Positions 37,709-47,632 of a stretch of DNA of 64,000 bases are shown here, in pieces. Source of the DNA: an uncultured Pseudomonadota bacterium (GTDB taxonomy: Bacteria > Pseudomonadota > Gammaproteobacteria > Burkholderiales > SG8-39); assembly GCA_903909415.1 (NCBI GenBank), contig CAIVVS010000002.1:1-64000 (forward strand), written 5' to 3'. Position numbers and translations under genes: made by a program. The notes beneath the pieces are model-generated. The model was not told the DNA's origin and did no database searches. It saw nothing but the letters and a program-made list of their open reading frames with translations. The stretch's first letter is position 1. Each line of letters begins with the position of its first letter.

Positions 37709-40438
37709 ATGATCCAGCGCGCTCTCAAGGCCATCTTCGGCTCCCGGAACGACCGGCTGCTGAAGCAGTACTCGCGCACGGTTCGCGCAATCAGTGCGCT
37801 GGAGCCTGCGGTATCCGCTCTGACCGATGAGCAGCTAGCCGCAAAGACGCTCGAGTTCAAGGACAGGGTGGCGCGCGGCGCGACGCTCGACGAGTTGTTG
37901 CCCGAAGCATTCGCCGTCGTGCGCGAGGCGGGCAAGCGGGTGCTGAACATGCGCCACTTCGACATGCAGCTTGTCGGTGGCATGGTCCTCCACAACGGCA
38001 AGATCGCCGAGATGCGCACCGGCGAGGGCAAGACGCTGGTGGGTACCCTGCCCGCCTACCTGAACGCGCTGTCCGGCAAGGGCGTGCACATCGTCACGGT
38101 GAACGACTACCTCGCCAGCCGCGATTCGGAGTGGATGGGGCGCCTGTACCGTTTCCTGGGTCTCACGGTCGGTGTCAACCTGACGACCATGCCGCACGCG
38201 GAGAAGCAGGCTGCGTACGCCGCCGACATCACTTACGGCACCAACAACGAGTTCGGCTTCGATTACCTCCGCGACAACATGGCGATGAGCACCGCGGAGC
38301 GGTACCAGCGCGGCCTCAATTTCGCGATCGTTGACGAGGTGGATTCGATCCTGATCGACGAGGCGCGCACGCCGCTGATCATTTCCGGGCAGGCGGATGA
38401 CCGCACCGAGGTCTACTACCGCATGAACGAGGTGGCGCCGCTTCTGAAGCGCCAGCCCAAGGATGGCGAACCGGGCGACTTCCTCGTCGACGAGAAGGCG
38501 CACACCGTGCTGCTGTCGGAGGACGGCCACGAGAATGCCGAGCAGCTGCTCGGCAGGGTGGGCCTGCTTCCCGAGGGGCGCAGCCTGTACGAACCCGCGT
38601 TCGTGAACCTCGTGCACCACCTGAACCAGGCGCTGCGCGCGCACCACCTCTACTTCCGCGACCGCCATTACGTGGTCCAGGAGGGCGAGGTGATCATCGT
38701 TGACGAGTTCACCGGTCGACTGATGCCGGGACGGCGCTGGTCCGACGGCCTGCACCAGGCGGTCGAGGCGAAGGAGAACGTCTCGATCCAGAGCGAGAAC
38801 CAGACGCTCGCGTCGATCACGTTCCAGAACTACTTCCGCATGTACTCCAAGCTGTCGGGCATGACCGGCACGGCGGATACCGAGGCCTACGAGTTCCAGG
38901 AGATATACAACCTGGAGACTGTCGTTATCCCGACGACCCGCCCGATGGTGCGCAAGGACTACAACGACCAGGTGTTCCGCACGCAGCAGGAGAAGTACGC
39001 GGCCATCATCGAGGACGTGAAGGACTGCTACACGCGCTCGCAGCCCGTGCTGGTGGGTACGACGTCGATCGAGAATTCCGAGCTGCTTTCGGCCATGCTC
39101 CAGAAGGAGTCGGTGCCGCACCAGGTGCTCAACGCCAAGCAGCACGCCCGGGAGGCCGAGATCGTCGCCCAGGCAGGGCGTCCCAAGATGATCACCATCG
39201 CCACCAACATGGCGGGCCGTGGCACGGACATCGTGCTGGGCGGCAATGTCGAGAAGCAGGTCGAACTGATCGCGGCGACCGAGAACCTTTCCGCCGAAGA
39301 GCGGGAGCGCCGCCAGGCCGAGTTGCAAGTCGCCTGGCAGGCCGCCCACGATGAAGTCGTCGCGGCCGGCGGCCTGCACATCATCGGAACCGAGCGGCAC
39401 GAATCGCGCCGGATCGACAACCAGCTGCGCGGACGTTCCGGCCGGCAGGGCGATCCGGGGTCCTCGCGCTTCTACCTGTCGGCAGAGGATCCGCTGATCC
39501 GGATTTTCGGCGGCGACCGGATGAAGAACATCATGAGCATGAAGTACCTGAAGATGCCCGACGGCGAGCCGATCGAGCACCCGATGGTCTCGCGCGTGCT
39601 CGAGTCCTCGCAACGGAAGGTCGAGGCGCACAACTTCGACATCCGCAAGCAGTTGCTCGAGTTCGACAACGTCGCCAACGACCAGCGCCACCACATATAC
39701 GAACTGCGGGATTCGATCCTTTCCGCCGACCATGCGGGCGAGCAGGTGCAGGCGCTGCGCAACGGAGTCATCGAGGACGTCTTCCGCGCGCACATTCCGG
39801 AGGAGAGCGTCGAGGAGCAATGGGATGTCGACGGGTTGACCAGGACGCTGGCCGCCGACCTGCTCGTCGAGGCGCCGGTCGCTGCCTGGCTGGAATCCGA
39901 TCCCAGCCTGGATGACGCCGCGCTGCTGGCCCGCATCATCGAGACCGCAGGAAATGCCTATGCCTCGCGCCATGCGGCGGTCACCGAGGACACGGTGCGC
40001 CAGGCGGAACGAATCGTGCTGCTCTCGTCGATCGATTCGCACTGGCGCGAACACCTTGCCGCGCTGGATCACCTCCGCCAGGGCATACACCTGCGCGGCT
40101 ACGCGCAGAAGAACCCCAAGCAGGAGTACAAGCGCGAGGCGTTCGAGCTTTTCGGCGGACTGCTGGAGTCGGTCAAGCGCGAGGTCACTCGAACGCTGAT
40201 GACCGTGCAGATCCGCTCCGCTGAGGAGGTCAAGGAACTGGAGGAGGCGTCGGCGCCAGTCGTGGAGAACGTCCGCTTCCAGCACGCCAGCTTCGAGGAG
40301 GCCGTGGACCAGCCGGCCGAGGCGGACAAGGCCGCGGCCCAGCCGTTCCAGCGCCACATGGGCAAGGTGGGACGAAACGACCCCTGTCCCTGCGGTTCGG
40401 GCAAGAAGTTCAAGCAGTGCCACGGCAAGCTCGCCTGA
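37709..40438 (+). CDS. secA: protein translocase ATPase SecA
   Basis: A 909-residue motor of the Sec pathway. Walker A is MRTGEGKTL (G105 region) and the DEAD-like box is [14 protein letters not shown]. The preprotein-crosslinking and helical wing domains follow, and the C-terminal zinc motif [13 protein letters not shown] binds SecB and phospholipid. Its length matches proteobacterial SecA. No clear ribosome site precedes the ATG (upstream is CCCTCCCCTCC). It is followed 25 bases later by argJ. Confidence 0.97.
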   Translation: MIQRALKAIFGSRNDRLLKQYSRTVRAISALEPAVSALTDEQLAAKTLEFKDRVARGATLDELLPEAFAVVREAGKRVLNMRHFDMQLVGGMVLHNGKIAEMRTGEGKTLVGTLPAYLNALSGKGVHIVTVNDYLASRDSEWMGRLYRFLGLTVGVNLTTMPHAEKQAAYAADITYGTNNEFGFDYLRDNMAMSTAERYQRGLNFAIVDEVDSILIDEARTPLIISGQADDRTEVYYRMNEVAPLLKRQPKDGEPGDFLVDEKAHTVLLSEDGHENAEQLLGRVGLLPEGRSLYEPAFVNLVHHLNQALRAHHLYFRDRHYVVQEGEVIIVDEFTGRLMPGRRWSDGLHQAVEAKENVSIQSENQTLASITFQNYFRMYSKLSGMTGTADTEAYEFQEIYNLETVVIPTTRPMVRKDYNDQVFRTQQEKYAAIIEDVKDCYTRSQPVLVGTTSIENSELLSAMLQKESVPHQVLNAKQHAREAEIVAQAGRPKMITIATNMAGRGTDIVLGGNVEKQVELIAATENLSAEERERRQAELQVAWQAAHDEVVAAGGLHIIGTERHESRRIDNQLRGRSGRQGDPGSSRFYLSAEDPLIRIFGGDRMKNIMSMKYLKMPDGEPIEHPMVSRVLESSQRKVEAHNFDIRKQLLEFDNVANDQRHHIYELRDSILSADHAGEQVQALRNGVIEDVFRAHIPEESVEEQWDVDGLTRTLAADLLVEAPVAAWLESDPSLDDAALLARIIETAGNAYASRHAAVTEDTVRQAERIVLLSSIDSHWREHLAALDHLRQGIHLRGYAQKNPKQEYKREAFELFGGLLESVKREVTRTLMTVQIRSAEEVKELEEASAPVVENVRFQHASFEEAVDQPAEADKAAAQPFQRHMGKVGRNDPCPCGSGKKFKQCHGKLA

Positions 40439-40463
40439 GCGCGGTTCTCAAGAGGGGCGAACC

Positions 40464-41693
40464 ATGGCAGTCAACCTGATTCCGCCGGATCCGCAGTCGC
40501 TGCGTCCGGTACGCGGGGTGAAGATAGGTTTTGCCGAGGCCGGCATCCGAAAGGCCGGGCGTCGGGACCTCATGGTGATGCAGTTCGCCGCCGGAACCGA
40601 GGTCGCGGGCGTCTTCACGCAGAACAGCTTCGCCGCCGCACCGGTACTGGCTTGCCGGCAGCGGTTGAAGGCGGACGGCGCAATACGCGCGTTGGTGGTC
40701 AATGCCGGCAACGCGAACTGCGGCACCGGCGCGCAGGGTGTGGAGGCGGCGCAACGCACCTGCGAGGCGGTCGCTCTTCTGGCCGGGTGCGGGGCGGACC
40801 AGGTGCTGCCGTTTTCCACGGGCGTGATCCTCGAGCCGCTGCCGGTGGACCGCATTGAAGCGGCGCTGCCCGCGTGTTTCGCCAGCCTTGGCGACAACAA
40901 CTGGGCGGGCGCGGCCGCGGCGATCATGACGACGGACACCGTGCCGAAAGCCCGTTCCGAAACCGTGGACCTCGGCGGGACTGCCGTCACGGTCACCGGC
41001 ATCGCAAAGGGCGTGGGCATGCTGTCCCCGAACATGGCGACCATGCTTTCCTTTGTCGCGACCGACGCGCCGGTGTCGCGCCGGCTGCTCGGGGAGATGG
41101 TTGCGCGCGTGGCCGATGGGTCGTTCAACCGCGTCACGGTTGACGGGGATACGTCGACGAACGATTCGTTCGTGGTCGCCGCGACGGGCGCGGCTGGCGG
41201 CGCTCCCGTCACCGACGCATCCGACCCGCGTGCGGCGGTGCTCGAGGCTGCGTTGACCCGGGTCGCGGCCGGCCTGGCGCAATCCATAGCCCGCGACGGC
41301 GAGGGTGCTACCAAGTTCATCACCATTGAGGTCGATGGTGCCGCTGCCGACGGCGAGGCCCTTCGCGTGGCACGAAGCATCGCCAATTCCCCTCTGGTCA
41401 AGACCGCCATGTTTGCGTCCGACCCCAACCTGGGACGGCTGCTCATGGCGATAGGAAATGCTGGCGTGCCGGATCTCGACACAGCGAGGGTGAACCTCTG
41501 GCTCGGCGCCGTGCAAGTGATCGAGAACGGCGGGCGTGCCGCAAGCTATCGCGAGGAAGCGGGCGCGGCTGCAATGCAGCCCCCGGAAATCGGCGCGCGC
41601 GTCTCGCTCGGGCGCGGGGCCGGCAAGGCCACCGTCTGGACCTGCGACTTCTCCTACGACTACGTCAAGATCAACGCCGAGTACCGCACCTGA
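40464..41693 (+). CDS. argJ: bifunctional glutamate N-acetyltransferase/amino-acid N-acetyltransferase ArgJ
   Basis: A 409-residue member of the ornithine acetyltransferase family, recycling acetyl groups in arginine synthesis. The autoproteolysis site and nucleophile T193 lie in SPNMATMLSF, after KGVGM. The N-terminal GVKIGFAEAG and the later DGDTSTNDSF and FVVAATG are typical, as is DPNLGRLLMAIGNAG near the C terminus. Its stop shares one base with the next start. Confidence 0.95.
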   Translation: MAVNLIPPDPQSLRPVRGVKIGFAEAGIRKAGRRDLMVMQFAAGTEVAGVFTQNSFAAAPVLACRQRLKADGAIRALVVNAGNANCGTGAQGVEAAQRTCEAVALLAGCGADQVLPFSTGVILEPLPVDRIEAALPACFASLGDNNWAGAAAAIMTTDTVPKARSETVDLGGTAVTVTGIAKGVGMLSPNMATMLSFVATDAPVSRRLLGEMVARVADGSFNRVTVDGDTSTNDSFVVAATGAAGGAPVTDASDPRAAVLEAALTRVAAGLAQSIARDGEGATKFITIEVDGAAADGEALRVARSIANSPLVKTAMFASDPNLGRLLMAIGNAGVPDLDTARVNLWLGAVQVIENGGRAASYREEAGAAAMQPPEIGARVSLGRGAGKATVWTCDFSYDYVKINAEYRT

Positions 41694-42583
41694 TGGCCGA
41701 CATAGACAAGCTGGTGCAGCGCCTGACGCAGTTCCTCGACAAGGCCGAGCGATGGCTGCCCGACGAGATTCCCGAGACTGACTGGAAAGCCAGTGCGTTC
41801 CGCTGGCGCAAGGCGGGCGGCCGGGGCTGGTTGCAGGCGGTTGCACGGCCCCACCAGATGCGCGCAGCGGATCTCATGGGCATTGAGCGCCAGCGCGACC
41901 TCATCGACGACAACACCCGCCAGTTCGTGGCCGGGCTTCCCGCGAACAACGTCCTGCTCACCGGCGCGCGCGGGACCGGCAAGAGTTCGCTGGTGAAGGC
42001 GATGCTGCACAAGTACCACCGCAAGGGACTGCGCCTGATCGAGGTCGACAAGGCCGACCTGGTCGACCTGCCCGACATAGTCGACTTGGTTGCCGCCCGG
42101 CCGGAGCGTTTCATCGTGTTTTGCGACGACTTGTCCTTCGAGGCCGCCGAGGCGGGCTACAAGGCCCTGAAGGTCGTCCTGGATGGCTCGATATCCGCGT
42201 CCTGCGAGAACCTGCTCATTTACGCGACGTCCAACCGTCGTCACCTGATGCCCGAGTTCATGCAGGAGAACCTCGAAACCAAGTACGTCGGCGAGGAGAT
42301 CCATCCGGGTGAAACGGTCGAGGAGAAGGTGTCCCTGTCCGAGCGCTTCGGACTGTGGGTGTCTTTCTATCCCTTCGACCAGGACGCCTACCTCGCCATC
42401 GTCGCGCATTGGCTGCGTGAACTCGGCGCGTCCGAGCGGGTGATCAGCGAGTCGCACCAGCCGGCACTGCAGTGGTCGCTGAGCCGCGGCTCGCGCAGCG
42501 GGCGGGTCGCTTGGCAGTTCGCGCGCGACTGGGCCGGTCGTCACACGCCGGTCCAGCGCGCCGCGCCCGCCCGGCGGCGCTGA
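41693..42583 (+). CDS. DUF815 family AAA ATPase
   Basis: A 296-residue P-loop protein with Walker A GARGTGKSS (residues 91-99), Walker B FIVFCDDLSFE, and ATSNRRHLMPEFM resembling sensor motifs. The N-terminal 60 residues are charged and helical (LVQRLTQFLDKAERWLPDE). Members of DUF815 are AAA-like ATPases without a well established role. It overlaps argJ by one base and precedes the Nudix-ThiE gene by 11 bases, so co-expression with argJ is expected. Confidence 0.85.
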   Translation: MADIDKLVQRLTQFLDKAERWLPDEIPETDWKASAFRWRKAGGRGWLQAVARPHQMRAADLMGIERQRDLIDDNTRQFVAGLPANNVLLTGARGTGKSSLVKAMLHKYHRKGLRLIEVDKADLVDLPDIVDLVAARPERFIVFCDDLSFEAAEAGYKALKVVLDGSISASCENLLIYATSNRRHLMPEFMQENLETKYVGEEIHPGETVEEKVSLSERFGLWVSFYPFDQDAYLAIVAHWLRELGASERVISESHQPALQWSLSRGSRSGRVAWQFARDWAGRHTPVQRAAPARRR

Positions 42584-42594
42584 CCGCGCCTGCC

Positions 42595-43578
42595 GTGAGT
42601 CAGGGGCAGCTACCCGACATTCCCCCGGCGACGGGTAGCCGCAAGCCGGTGGCCGTTTCCGTCGCCGTGATGGTCCGTGGCGACGGGCAGGTGCTGCTGG
42701 CGCGGCGCCCCGCCAGCAAGGTGTACGCGGGTTACTGGGAGTTTCCCGGCGGGAAGGTGGAGCCCGGAGAAACCGACGGCGAAGCGCTGGCGCGTGAGAT
42801 CCAGGAAGAACTCGGCGTGGAGATCACGCGAGCCTGGCCCTGGGTGACGCAGGTGTATGCCTACCCCCACGCCACGGTGCGTCTTAAGTTCTTCAGGGTG
42901 ACCGGCTGGACCGGTGAGCCACGAGCCAAGGAGCACGATGCGATCATTTGGCAGCCGCCGGGTGCAATCGACCTGGAACCGCTCCTGCCGGCAAACGGAC
43001 CGGTGCTCCGTGGCCTGACGCTGCCCCACGAGTACGCGATATCCGATGCGAGTTCGCTGGGGGAAGAAGCCTTCGCCGCCCGGCTGCAGGCGCGTTTCTC
43101 TGCCGGCCTTCGCCTTCTGCAGGTGCGCGAGATTGACTGGCCGCGCGAACGAATGGCCTCGCTCGTGCGGCGTGCGATCGAACTGGGTCGTCCGCACGGC
43201 GCGCGGGTGCTGGTGAACAACGACATCGCGCTTGCACACCATTCGGGCGCGCACGGGGTGCACCTGACGGCCCGCCAACTGTCCGCCCTGGGAACGCGTC
43301 CCGACATGGAACTGGTCGGGGCGTCCTGCCACAACCGCGCCGAGCTGGAAGCCGCGCAGGAGCTGGGCGCCGACTTCGCGGTGCTCGGCCCGGTGTGCCG
43401 CACGCCCAGCCATCCCGAACGCGAGGCGATGGGCTGGGATGCGTTCGCTGCGCTGGTCAGCGAGGCAAGCCTTCCCGTATTCGCCCTGGGTGGCGTACAT
43501 CGCGGGGACATGGAACGCGCGTGGACCTGCGGTGCCCACGGCGTGGCGATGTTGCGTGGCGCCTGGTCCCGGGACTGA
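42595..43578 (+). CDS. Nudix hydrolase fused to a thiamine phosphate synthase-like domain (MutT-type)
   Basis: A 327-residue two-domain protein. Residues about 16-145 are a Nudix domain with a perfect Nudix box at 53-75 (GKVEPGE then REIQEELGV), of the MutT/8-oxo-dGTP type. Residues about 150-320 resemble ThiE/TenI: LQVREIDWPRERM, RVLVNNDIALAHHSGAHGVHL, GASCHNRAELEAAQELGADF and PVFALGGVHRGDM. Nudix activity probably sanitises oxidised nucleotides; the ThiE-like half may bind a product or be inactive. GTG 42595 is the chosen start. Confidence 0.88.
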   Translation: MSQGQLPDIPPATGSRKPVAVSVAVMVRGDGQVLLARRPASKVYAGYWEFPGGKVEPGETDGEALAREIQEELGVEITRAWPWVTQVYAYPHATVRLKFFRVTGWTGEPRAKEHDAIIWQPPGAIDLEPLLPANGPVLRGLTLPHEYAISDASSLGEEAFAARLQARFSAGLRLLQVREIDWPRERMASLVRRAIELGRPHGARVLVNNDIALAHHSGAHGVHLTARQLSALGTRPDMELVGASCHNRAELEAAQELGADFAVLGPVCRTPSHPEREAMGWDAFAALVSEASLPVFALGGVHRGDMERAWTCGAHGVAMLRGAWSRD

Positions 43579-43596
43579 CCCGCGGGACCGACGCTA

Positions 43597-43803
43597 CTAG
43601 CGGCGCTGCGCGCCGCCGGGCGGCGGGTCCTGGTCGAGGTCCGGCTGGTCTTCGTGCAATGGCACGCGATAGGACTCGTTCGCCCAGGCACCCAAGTCGC
43701 CCAGCTTGCACCGCTCGGAACAAAACGGGCGCCATGTGGATTCCGGGGTCCATTCGACAGACTCGCCGCAGCGGGGACAGCTGACGATGCGCGGTCCCGG
43801 CAC
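43597..43803 (-). CDS. yacG: DNA gyrase inhibitor YacG, zinc protein
   Basis: A 68-residue zinc protein with ligands C9, C12, C28 and C32 in the pattern CPRCG and [19 protein letters not shown]. It binds GyrB and inhibits gyrase. An acidic, Pro-rich tail completes it. It lies 10 bases downstream of zapD on the minus strand and is convergent with the Nudix-ThiE gene (18-base gap). Confidence 0.93.
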   Translation of the reverse strand: MPGPRIVSCPRCGESVEWTPESTWRPFCSERCKLGDLGAWANESYRVPLHEDQPDLDQDPPPGGAQRR

Positions 43804-43813
43804 GGAGGACGCC

Positions 43814-44569
43814 TCAGAGGTTGCAGAAAGTAAGTTCGAACGGAACGTCCACTTCAGCCAAGCGCGGTCGAGGCTCCTGCGCGAACTCGGTGAACCGGAT
43901 GTTCAAGGCGTACTTGTTCGCGCTCGTTTCGGGAATGTAGCGCGATTCTCGCGGCAGGCGGATCCTCACCATCTGCACGACCTTGCCGCCCAGCATCTGC
44001 GAGAAGGTTCCGTGCTGGGCAACCATCTGGACAGCCTTGCCGCCTTCGCGCAGCAACTTGAGAACGATCGCGGTGCCGTCGCGGATCGGCAGCAGCGGCG
44101 TGATCCACGCGGACAGGTCGCGCGAGCGCAGTTCGCAGTCGCGGTGAAGCCAGAAATGGTACGACGGAAGGTCGAACTCGCAGGCACCGCCCGGGATGCC
44201 GGTGCGCTGCTTGATGCCCATCAACCACTCGTTTTCGCGCAGGTACTGCCCGATCTTTCCGGTCATGGCGAACAATTGCCCGGAGGCCTGCTCGACGCTT
44301 GCGATGACCTGGGACAGCAAATCCTCCCGCACTTCTGGGCTCGCACGGAACGCCGCGAGCACCTGCTTCTGGCGCTCGAGTTCCTGCAGTAGGTCGGATT
44401 TCAGGTCGGCGCGCCCGGCCACTTCGAGAATCTCGAACATGGTGAGCAGCACCACATGGTGGTCATCCGGATCCGTGCGGGCGAGGAAATGCTCCGCCCG
44501 GGCGAACAGGTCCTCGAGGCGCAGCAGCGTGCGGATGCGCTCGTTCAGCGGGTATTCGTAGACGATCAC
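43814..44569 (-). CDS. zapD: cell division protein ZapD
   Basis: A 251-residue protein that crosslinks FtsZ filaments. It begins [21 protein letters not shown], the hallmark start of ZapD, and includes SYHFWLHRD and the conserved NKYALNIRF region near the C terminus. The start is GTG 44569, because this gives the family N terminus; an upstream ATG would add about 24 unrelated residues. It lies between coaE and yacG, the usual order, with a 127-base spacer after coaE. Confidence 0.93.
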   Translation of the reverse strand: MIVYEYPLNERIRTLLRLEDLFARAEHFLARTDPDDHHVVLLTMFEILEVAGRADLKSDLLQELERQKQVLAAFRASPEVREDLLSQVIASVEQASGQLFAMTGKIGQYLRENEWLMGIKQRTGIPGGACEFDLPSYHFWLHRDCELRSRDLSAWITPLLPIRDGTAIVLKLLREGGKAVQMVAQHGTFSQMLGGKVVQMVRIRLPRESRYIPETSANKYALNIRFTEFAQEPRPRLAEVDVPFELTFCNL

Positions 44570-44696
44570 CGGGGAATCCGCAGTGAAGTTGCCGGATTCT
44601 CCCCCACATCCGGGGCGGCTGCATAGCCCCCAGGCTGGCAAATTGCGGATTTTTCGCCATTGGCCTGCCCGATGTCAGGTGCCCTTAAGGCCACGG

Positions 44697-45302
44697 TCAT
44701 GCCAGCAACGCCATTTCCAGGTAGCGCCTGTGAAGGGCGTCGACCTTCAGGTCCAGTTCTGCCAGCGTCCCTGAATTGTCGATCACATCGTCCGCGGCGG
44801 CCAGGCGCCGGTCGCGGCTCGCCTGGGCTGCGATGATGCGCCGGACTTCGTCCTCGGCCAGGCGGCTGCGTCGCATCACGCGGGCAACCTGGGCGTCTTC
44901 CGTGCAGTCGACCACCAGTACGCGATGGATCCGCTCGCGGTCTATGCCGGACTCGACGAGCAACGGGATGGCGAGAACGGCGTAAGCAGAGCCAGCGGCC
45001 TTGATGCGGCGGTCGCTTTCGCCGCGGATCATCGGGTGCAGGATGGCTTCCAGGCGTTTGCGCTCGGACGGGTCCGAGAATACGGCCGCCCGCATGCGAG
45101 GCCTGTCCAGGGCGCCGTCCGCCCCGACGAAGCCGGGTCCGAAAGTCGCGCCAATCGCGGCGATGGCGCCACCGCCAGCGGCCGTGAGTTCGTGCGCGAT
45201 CACGTCGGTGTCCACCACGTCGACGCCCAGGGCCGCAAAGCGATCCGACACCGCGCTCTTGCCGCTGCCGATGCCGCCGGTGAGTCCGACGGTCCAGGTC
45301 AT
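44697..45302 (-). CDS. coaE: dephospho-CoA kinase CoaE
   Basis: A 201-residue P-loop kinase for the last step of CoA synthesis. It begins TWTVGLTGGIGSGKS with Walker A at residues 6-16, then VVDTDVIAHEL and LVVDCTEDAQVARVMRRS in the lid/substrate region. The start overlaps the pilD stop by 4 bases (ATGA), showing translational coupling. Confidence 0.95.
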   Translation of the reverse strand: MTWTVGLTGGIGSGKSAVSDRFAALGVDVVDTDVIAHELTAAGGGAIAAIGATFGPGFVGADGALDRPRMRAAVFSDPSERKRLEAILHPMIRGESDRRIKAAGSAYAVLAIPLLVESGIDRERIHRVLVVDCTEDAQVARVMRRSRLAEDEVRRIIAAQASRDRRLAAADDVIDNSGTLAELDLKVDALHRRYLEMALLA

Positions 45303-46165
45303 GGGGCGAACCACCTCACATACACGCCGAGCAGTTCCGGGCCCCACAGCAGCGAGATCATTCCGGCCGCTGCCAGGTACGGCCCGAAGGGAATGGGCAC
45401 GTTGCGGCCGTGGCGCGCGAGGACCATCAACGACAGTCCGACGATGGCGCCGACCATGGACGACCCCAGGATCACGATGGGAAGCATCGACCAGCCGGTC
45501 CACGCGCCTATCGCGGCCAGCAGCTTGAAGTCCCCGAATCCCATGCCCTCCTTGCCGGTCGCCAGCTTGAACAGCCAGTACACGGACCAGAGCGTCAGGT
45601 AACCCGCCATCGCGCCGACGACCGCGTGGGGCAGCGGAGCGAACGTTCCCCACAGGTTGACGAGCAGCCCCGCCCACAATAACGGCAGGGTGATGGCATC
45701 CGGCAGCAACTGCGTGTCGAAGTCGATCATGCTGGCCGCCAGCATTGCCCAGGCGAACCCCATCGCGGCGAAGCCCGCCAGGGTCATGCCGAACTTCGAG
45801 GCGCAATACCAGCCCAGAACGCCCGCGAACAGTTCCACGGCCGGATAGCGCCAGCTTATCGGCGCGCCGCAGGCGGAACAACGCGCGCGCAGCCACAGGA
45901 AGGACAGGACAGGGATGTTCTCCAGCGCGGTGATTCCATGTCCACAGGCCGGGCAGCGCGATCGCGGCTTGGCCAGGTTGAACGCCGGTGCGGGGACTGG
46001 TTCCTCGCCCCGAAGCTCCGCGCACTGCGCCCGCCATTCCGCGTCCATCATCCTCGGCAGCCGGTGGATGACCACGTTCAGGAACGAGCCGACGCAAAGC
46101 CCGAAGGCGAGTGCCACCCAGGGAAAAATCCCGGGCGAAGCAAGCCACAGCAAGGAGTCCCGCAT
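45299..46165 (-). CDS. pilD: prepilin peptidase/N-methyltransferase (A24 family, PilD)
   Basis: A 288-residue polytopic membrane aspartic peptidase that cleaves and methylates type IV prepilins. The cytoplasmic loop holds a four-Cys zinc motif (CPACG and CSACG). Active-site aspartates are expected in SMIDFDTQLLPD and GMGFGDFKLLAAIG. It lies 91 bases after pilC and overlaps coaE. Confidence 0.94.
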   Translation of the reverse strand: MRDSLLWLASPGIFPWVALAFGLCVGSFLNVVIHRLPRMMDAEWRAQCAELRGEEPVPAPAFNLAKPRSRCPACGHGITALENIPVLSFLWLRARCSACGAPISWRYPAVELFAGVLGWYCASKFGMTLAGFAAMGFAWAMLAASMIDFDTQLLPDAITLPLLWAGLLVNLWGTFAPLPHAVVGAMAGYLTLWSVYWLFKLATGKEGMGFGDFKLLAAIGAWTGWSMLPIVILGSSMVGAIVGLSLMVLARHGRNVPIPFGPYLAAAGMISLLWGPELLGVYVRWFAP

Positions 46166-46256
46166 GGGTAGGGAGGCTGGCGGGGAGCGGGGAGCGGGTT
46201 GCCGGCGCCCGGCTATTCCGGGCGGCGGTTCAGACCCGGAATCCCGCCCGCGACGC

Positions 46257-47477
46257 TCAGACCGCCTGGCCCATCTTGAAGATCGGCAGGTACATGGCGA
46301 TCACCATGCCGCCGATCAGCGTGCCGAGCACGACCATGATGAGCGGTTCCATCAACGAGGACAGCGCCTCGACCGCGTCATCCACCTCGGCCTCGAAGAA
46401 GTCCGCGACCTTGCTCAGCATGGAGTCCAGGGCACCGGACTCCTCGCCGATCGAGCACATCTGGATCACCATGCTGGGAAAGACGTTCGACTCCTGCATG
46501 GCCACGGTCAGGCTGGTGCCGGTACTGACCTTGTTCTGGATCTCCTTGGTCGCCAGCACGTACACGAAATTGCCGGAGGCACCGCCCACGGAGTCGAGCG
46601 CCTCGACCAGCGGCACGCCGGCGGCGAACATGGTGGACAGCGTGCGCGTCCAGCGTGCGATCGTCGATTTGCGCACCAGGTCTCCGAATACGGGGGCCTT
46701 CAGCAGCAACCTGTCCATCGCGATCTGTACCGGCACCGAGCGCTTCCACAGGCTGAGGAAGCTGTACAGGCCGCCGAATATCCCCCCGAAGATCAGGTAC
46801 CAGTACTTCACGAACGCGTCGGATATCGCCATCACGAACAGGGTCGGGGCGGGCAGGTCCGCGCCGAATGCGGTGAACACCTGCTTGAACGACGGGATCA
46901 CGAATATCATGATGATGGCCGTGATGATGAAGGCCACCACGATGATCGCGATCGGGTAGAACAGCGCCGCCTTGATCTTCGACTTGATCGCGATGATCTT
47001 TTCCTTGTAGCTCGCGAGCCGGTCAAGCAGCGTCTCGAGGATACCGGCCTGCTCGCCGGCGCTCACGAGGTTGCAGAAAAGGGCGTCGAAGTGCGCGGGG
47101 TACTTGCGGAAAGCGGAGGCCAGGGACGATCCCGTTTCCACCTCCATCTTCAGTTCGCCGAGCAAGCGCGCGACCGCGGGATTCGCGTGGCCCTTGCCGA
47201 CGATGTCGAAAGCCTGGAGCAGCGGCACGCCTGCCTTCATCATCGTCGCCATCTGGCGCGTGAACAGCGACACGTCCTTTTCGGTGACCTTGCCGCCCGA
47301 CCCGGCCTTCTGCTTCTTGACCTTGCTGACCAGGATTCCCTGGCGGCGCAGGGTCGCCTGGACCACCGCTTCGCCGCCGGCGCGCAACTCGCCCTTGACG
47401 ATCTTGCCGGACTTGTCCTTGCCTTCCCAAGTGAAGTTGAACTCCTTCACCTTCACGGCGCCTGCCGCTGTTGCCAT
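46257..47477 (-). CDS. pilC: type IV pilus inner-membrane platform protein PilC
   Basis: A 406-residue T2SF-domain protein with three membrane helices and two cytoplasmic domains. Typical stretches are FTRQMATMMKAGVPLLQAF, FCNLVSAGEQAGILETLLDRL, and in the repeat STMFAAGVPLVEALDSVGG and CSIGEESGALDSMLSKVADF. It forms the platform on which PilB and PilT act. The start at 47477 follows AAGGGG. No pilB or pilA is adjacent: the upstream gene is a CNNM/CBS protein, leaving a 155-base gap. Confidence 0.94.
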   Translation of the reverse strand: MATAAGAVKVKEFNFTWEGKDKSGKIVKGELRAGGEAVVQATLRRQGILVSKVKKQKAGSGGKVTEKDVSLFTRQMATMMKAGVPLLQAFDIVGKGHANPAVARLLGELKMEVETGSSLASAFRKYPAHFDALFCNLVSAGEQAGILETLLDRLASYKEKIIAIKSKIKAALFYPIAIIVVAFIITAIIMIFVIPSFKQVFTAFGADLPAPTLFVMAISDAFVKYWYLIFGGIFGGLYSFLSLWKRSVPVQIAMDRLLLKAPVFGDLVRKSTIARWTRTLSTMFAAGVPLVEALDSVGGASGNFVYVLATKEIQNKVSTGTSLTVAMQESNVFPSMVIQMCSIGEESGALDSMLSKVADFFEAEVDDAVEALSSLMEPLIMVVLGTLIGGMVIAMYLPIFKMGQAV

Positions 47478-47632
47478 GGCGATCCCCTTGACTTGCCGCG
47501 CGGCCGGGCACGGGTGCACCTCTGACCGCTAACTATCTGAACCCAATGATGATGCACCGGGAGGTGGCCTTTGTAAAGTCTGAAGTACCCGGTGTAAGGC
47601 ACTGAGCCAAAAAACAAATCAGGCCGAAATCC

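Noticed and set aside
47478..47632. Sigma54-type promoter upstream of pilC
   Set aside because: On the minus strand a TGGCTC-like element is present, but the -12 TTGC element at correct spacing is not convincing.
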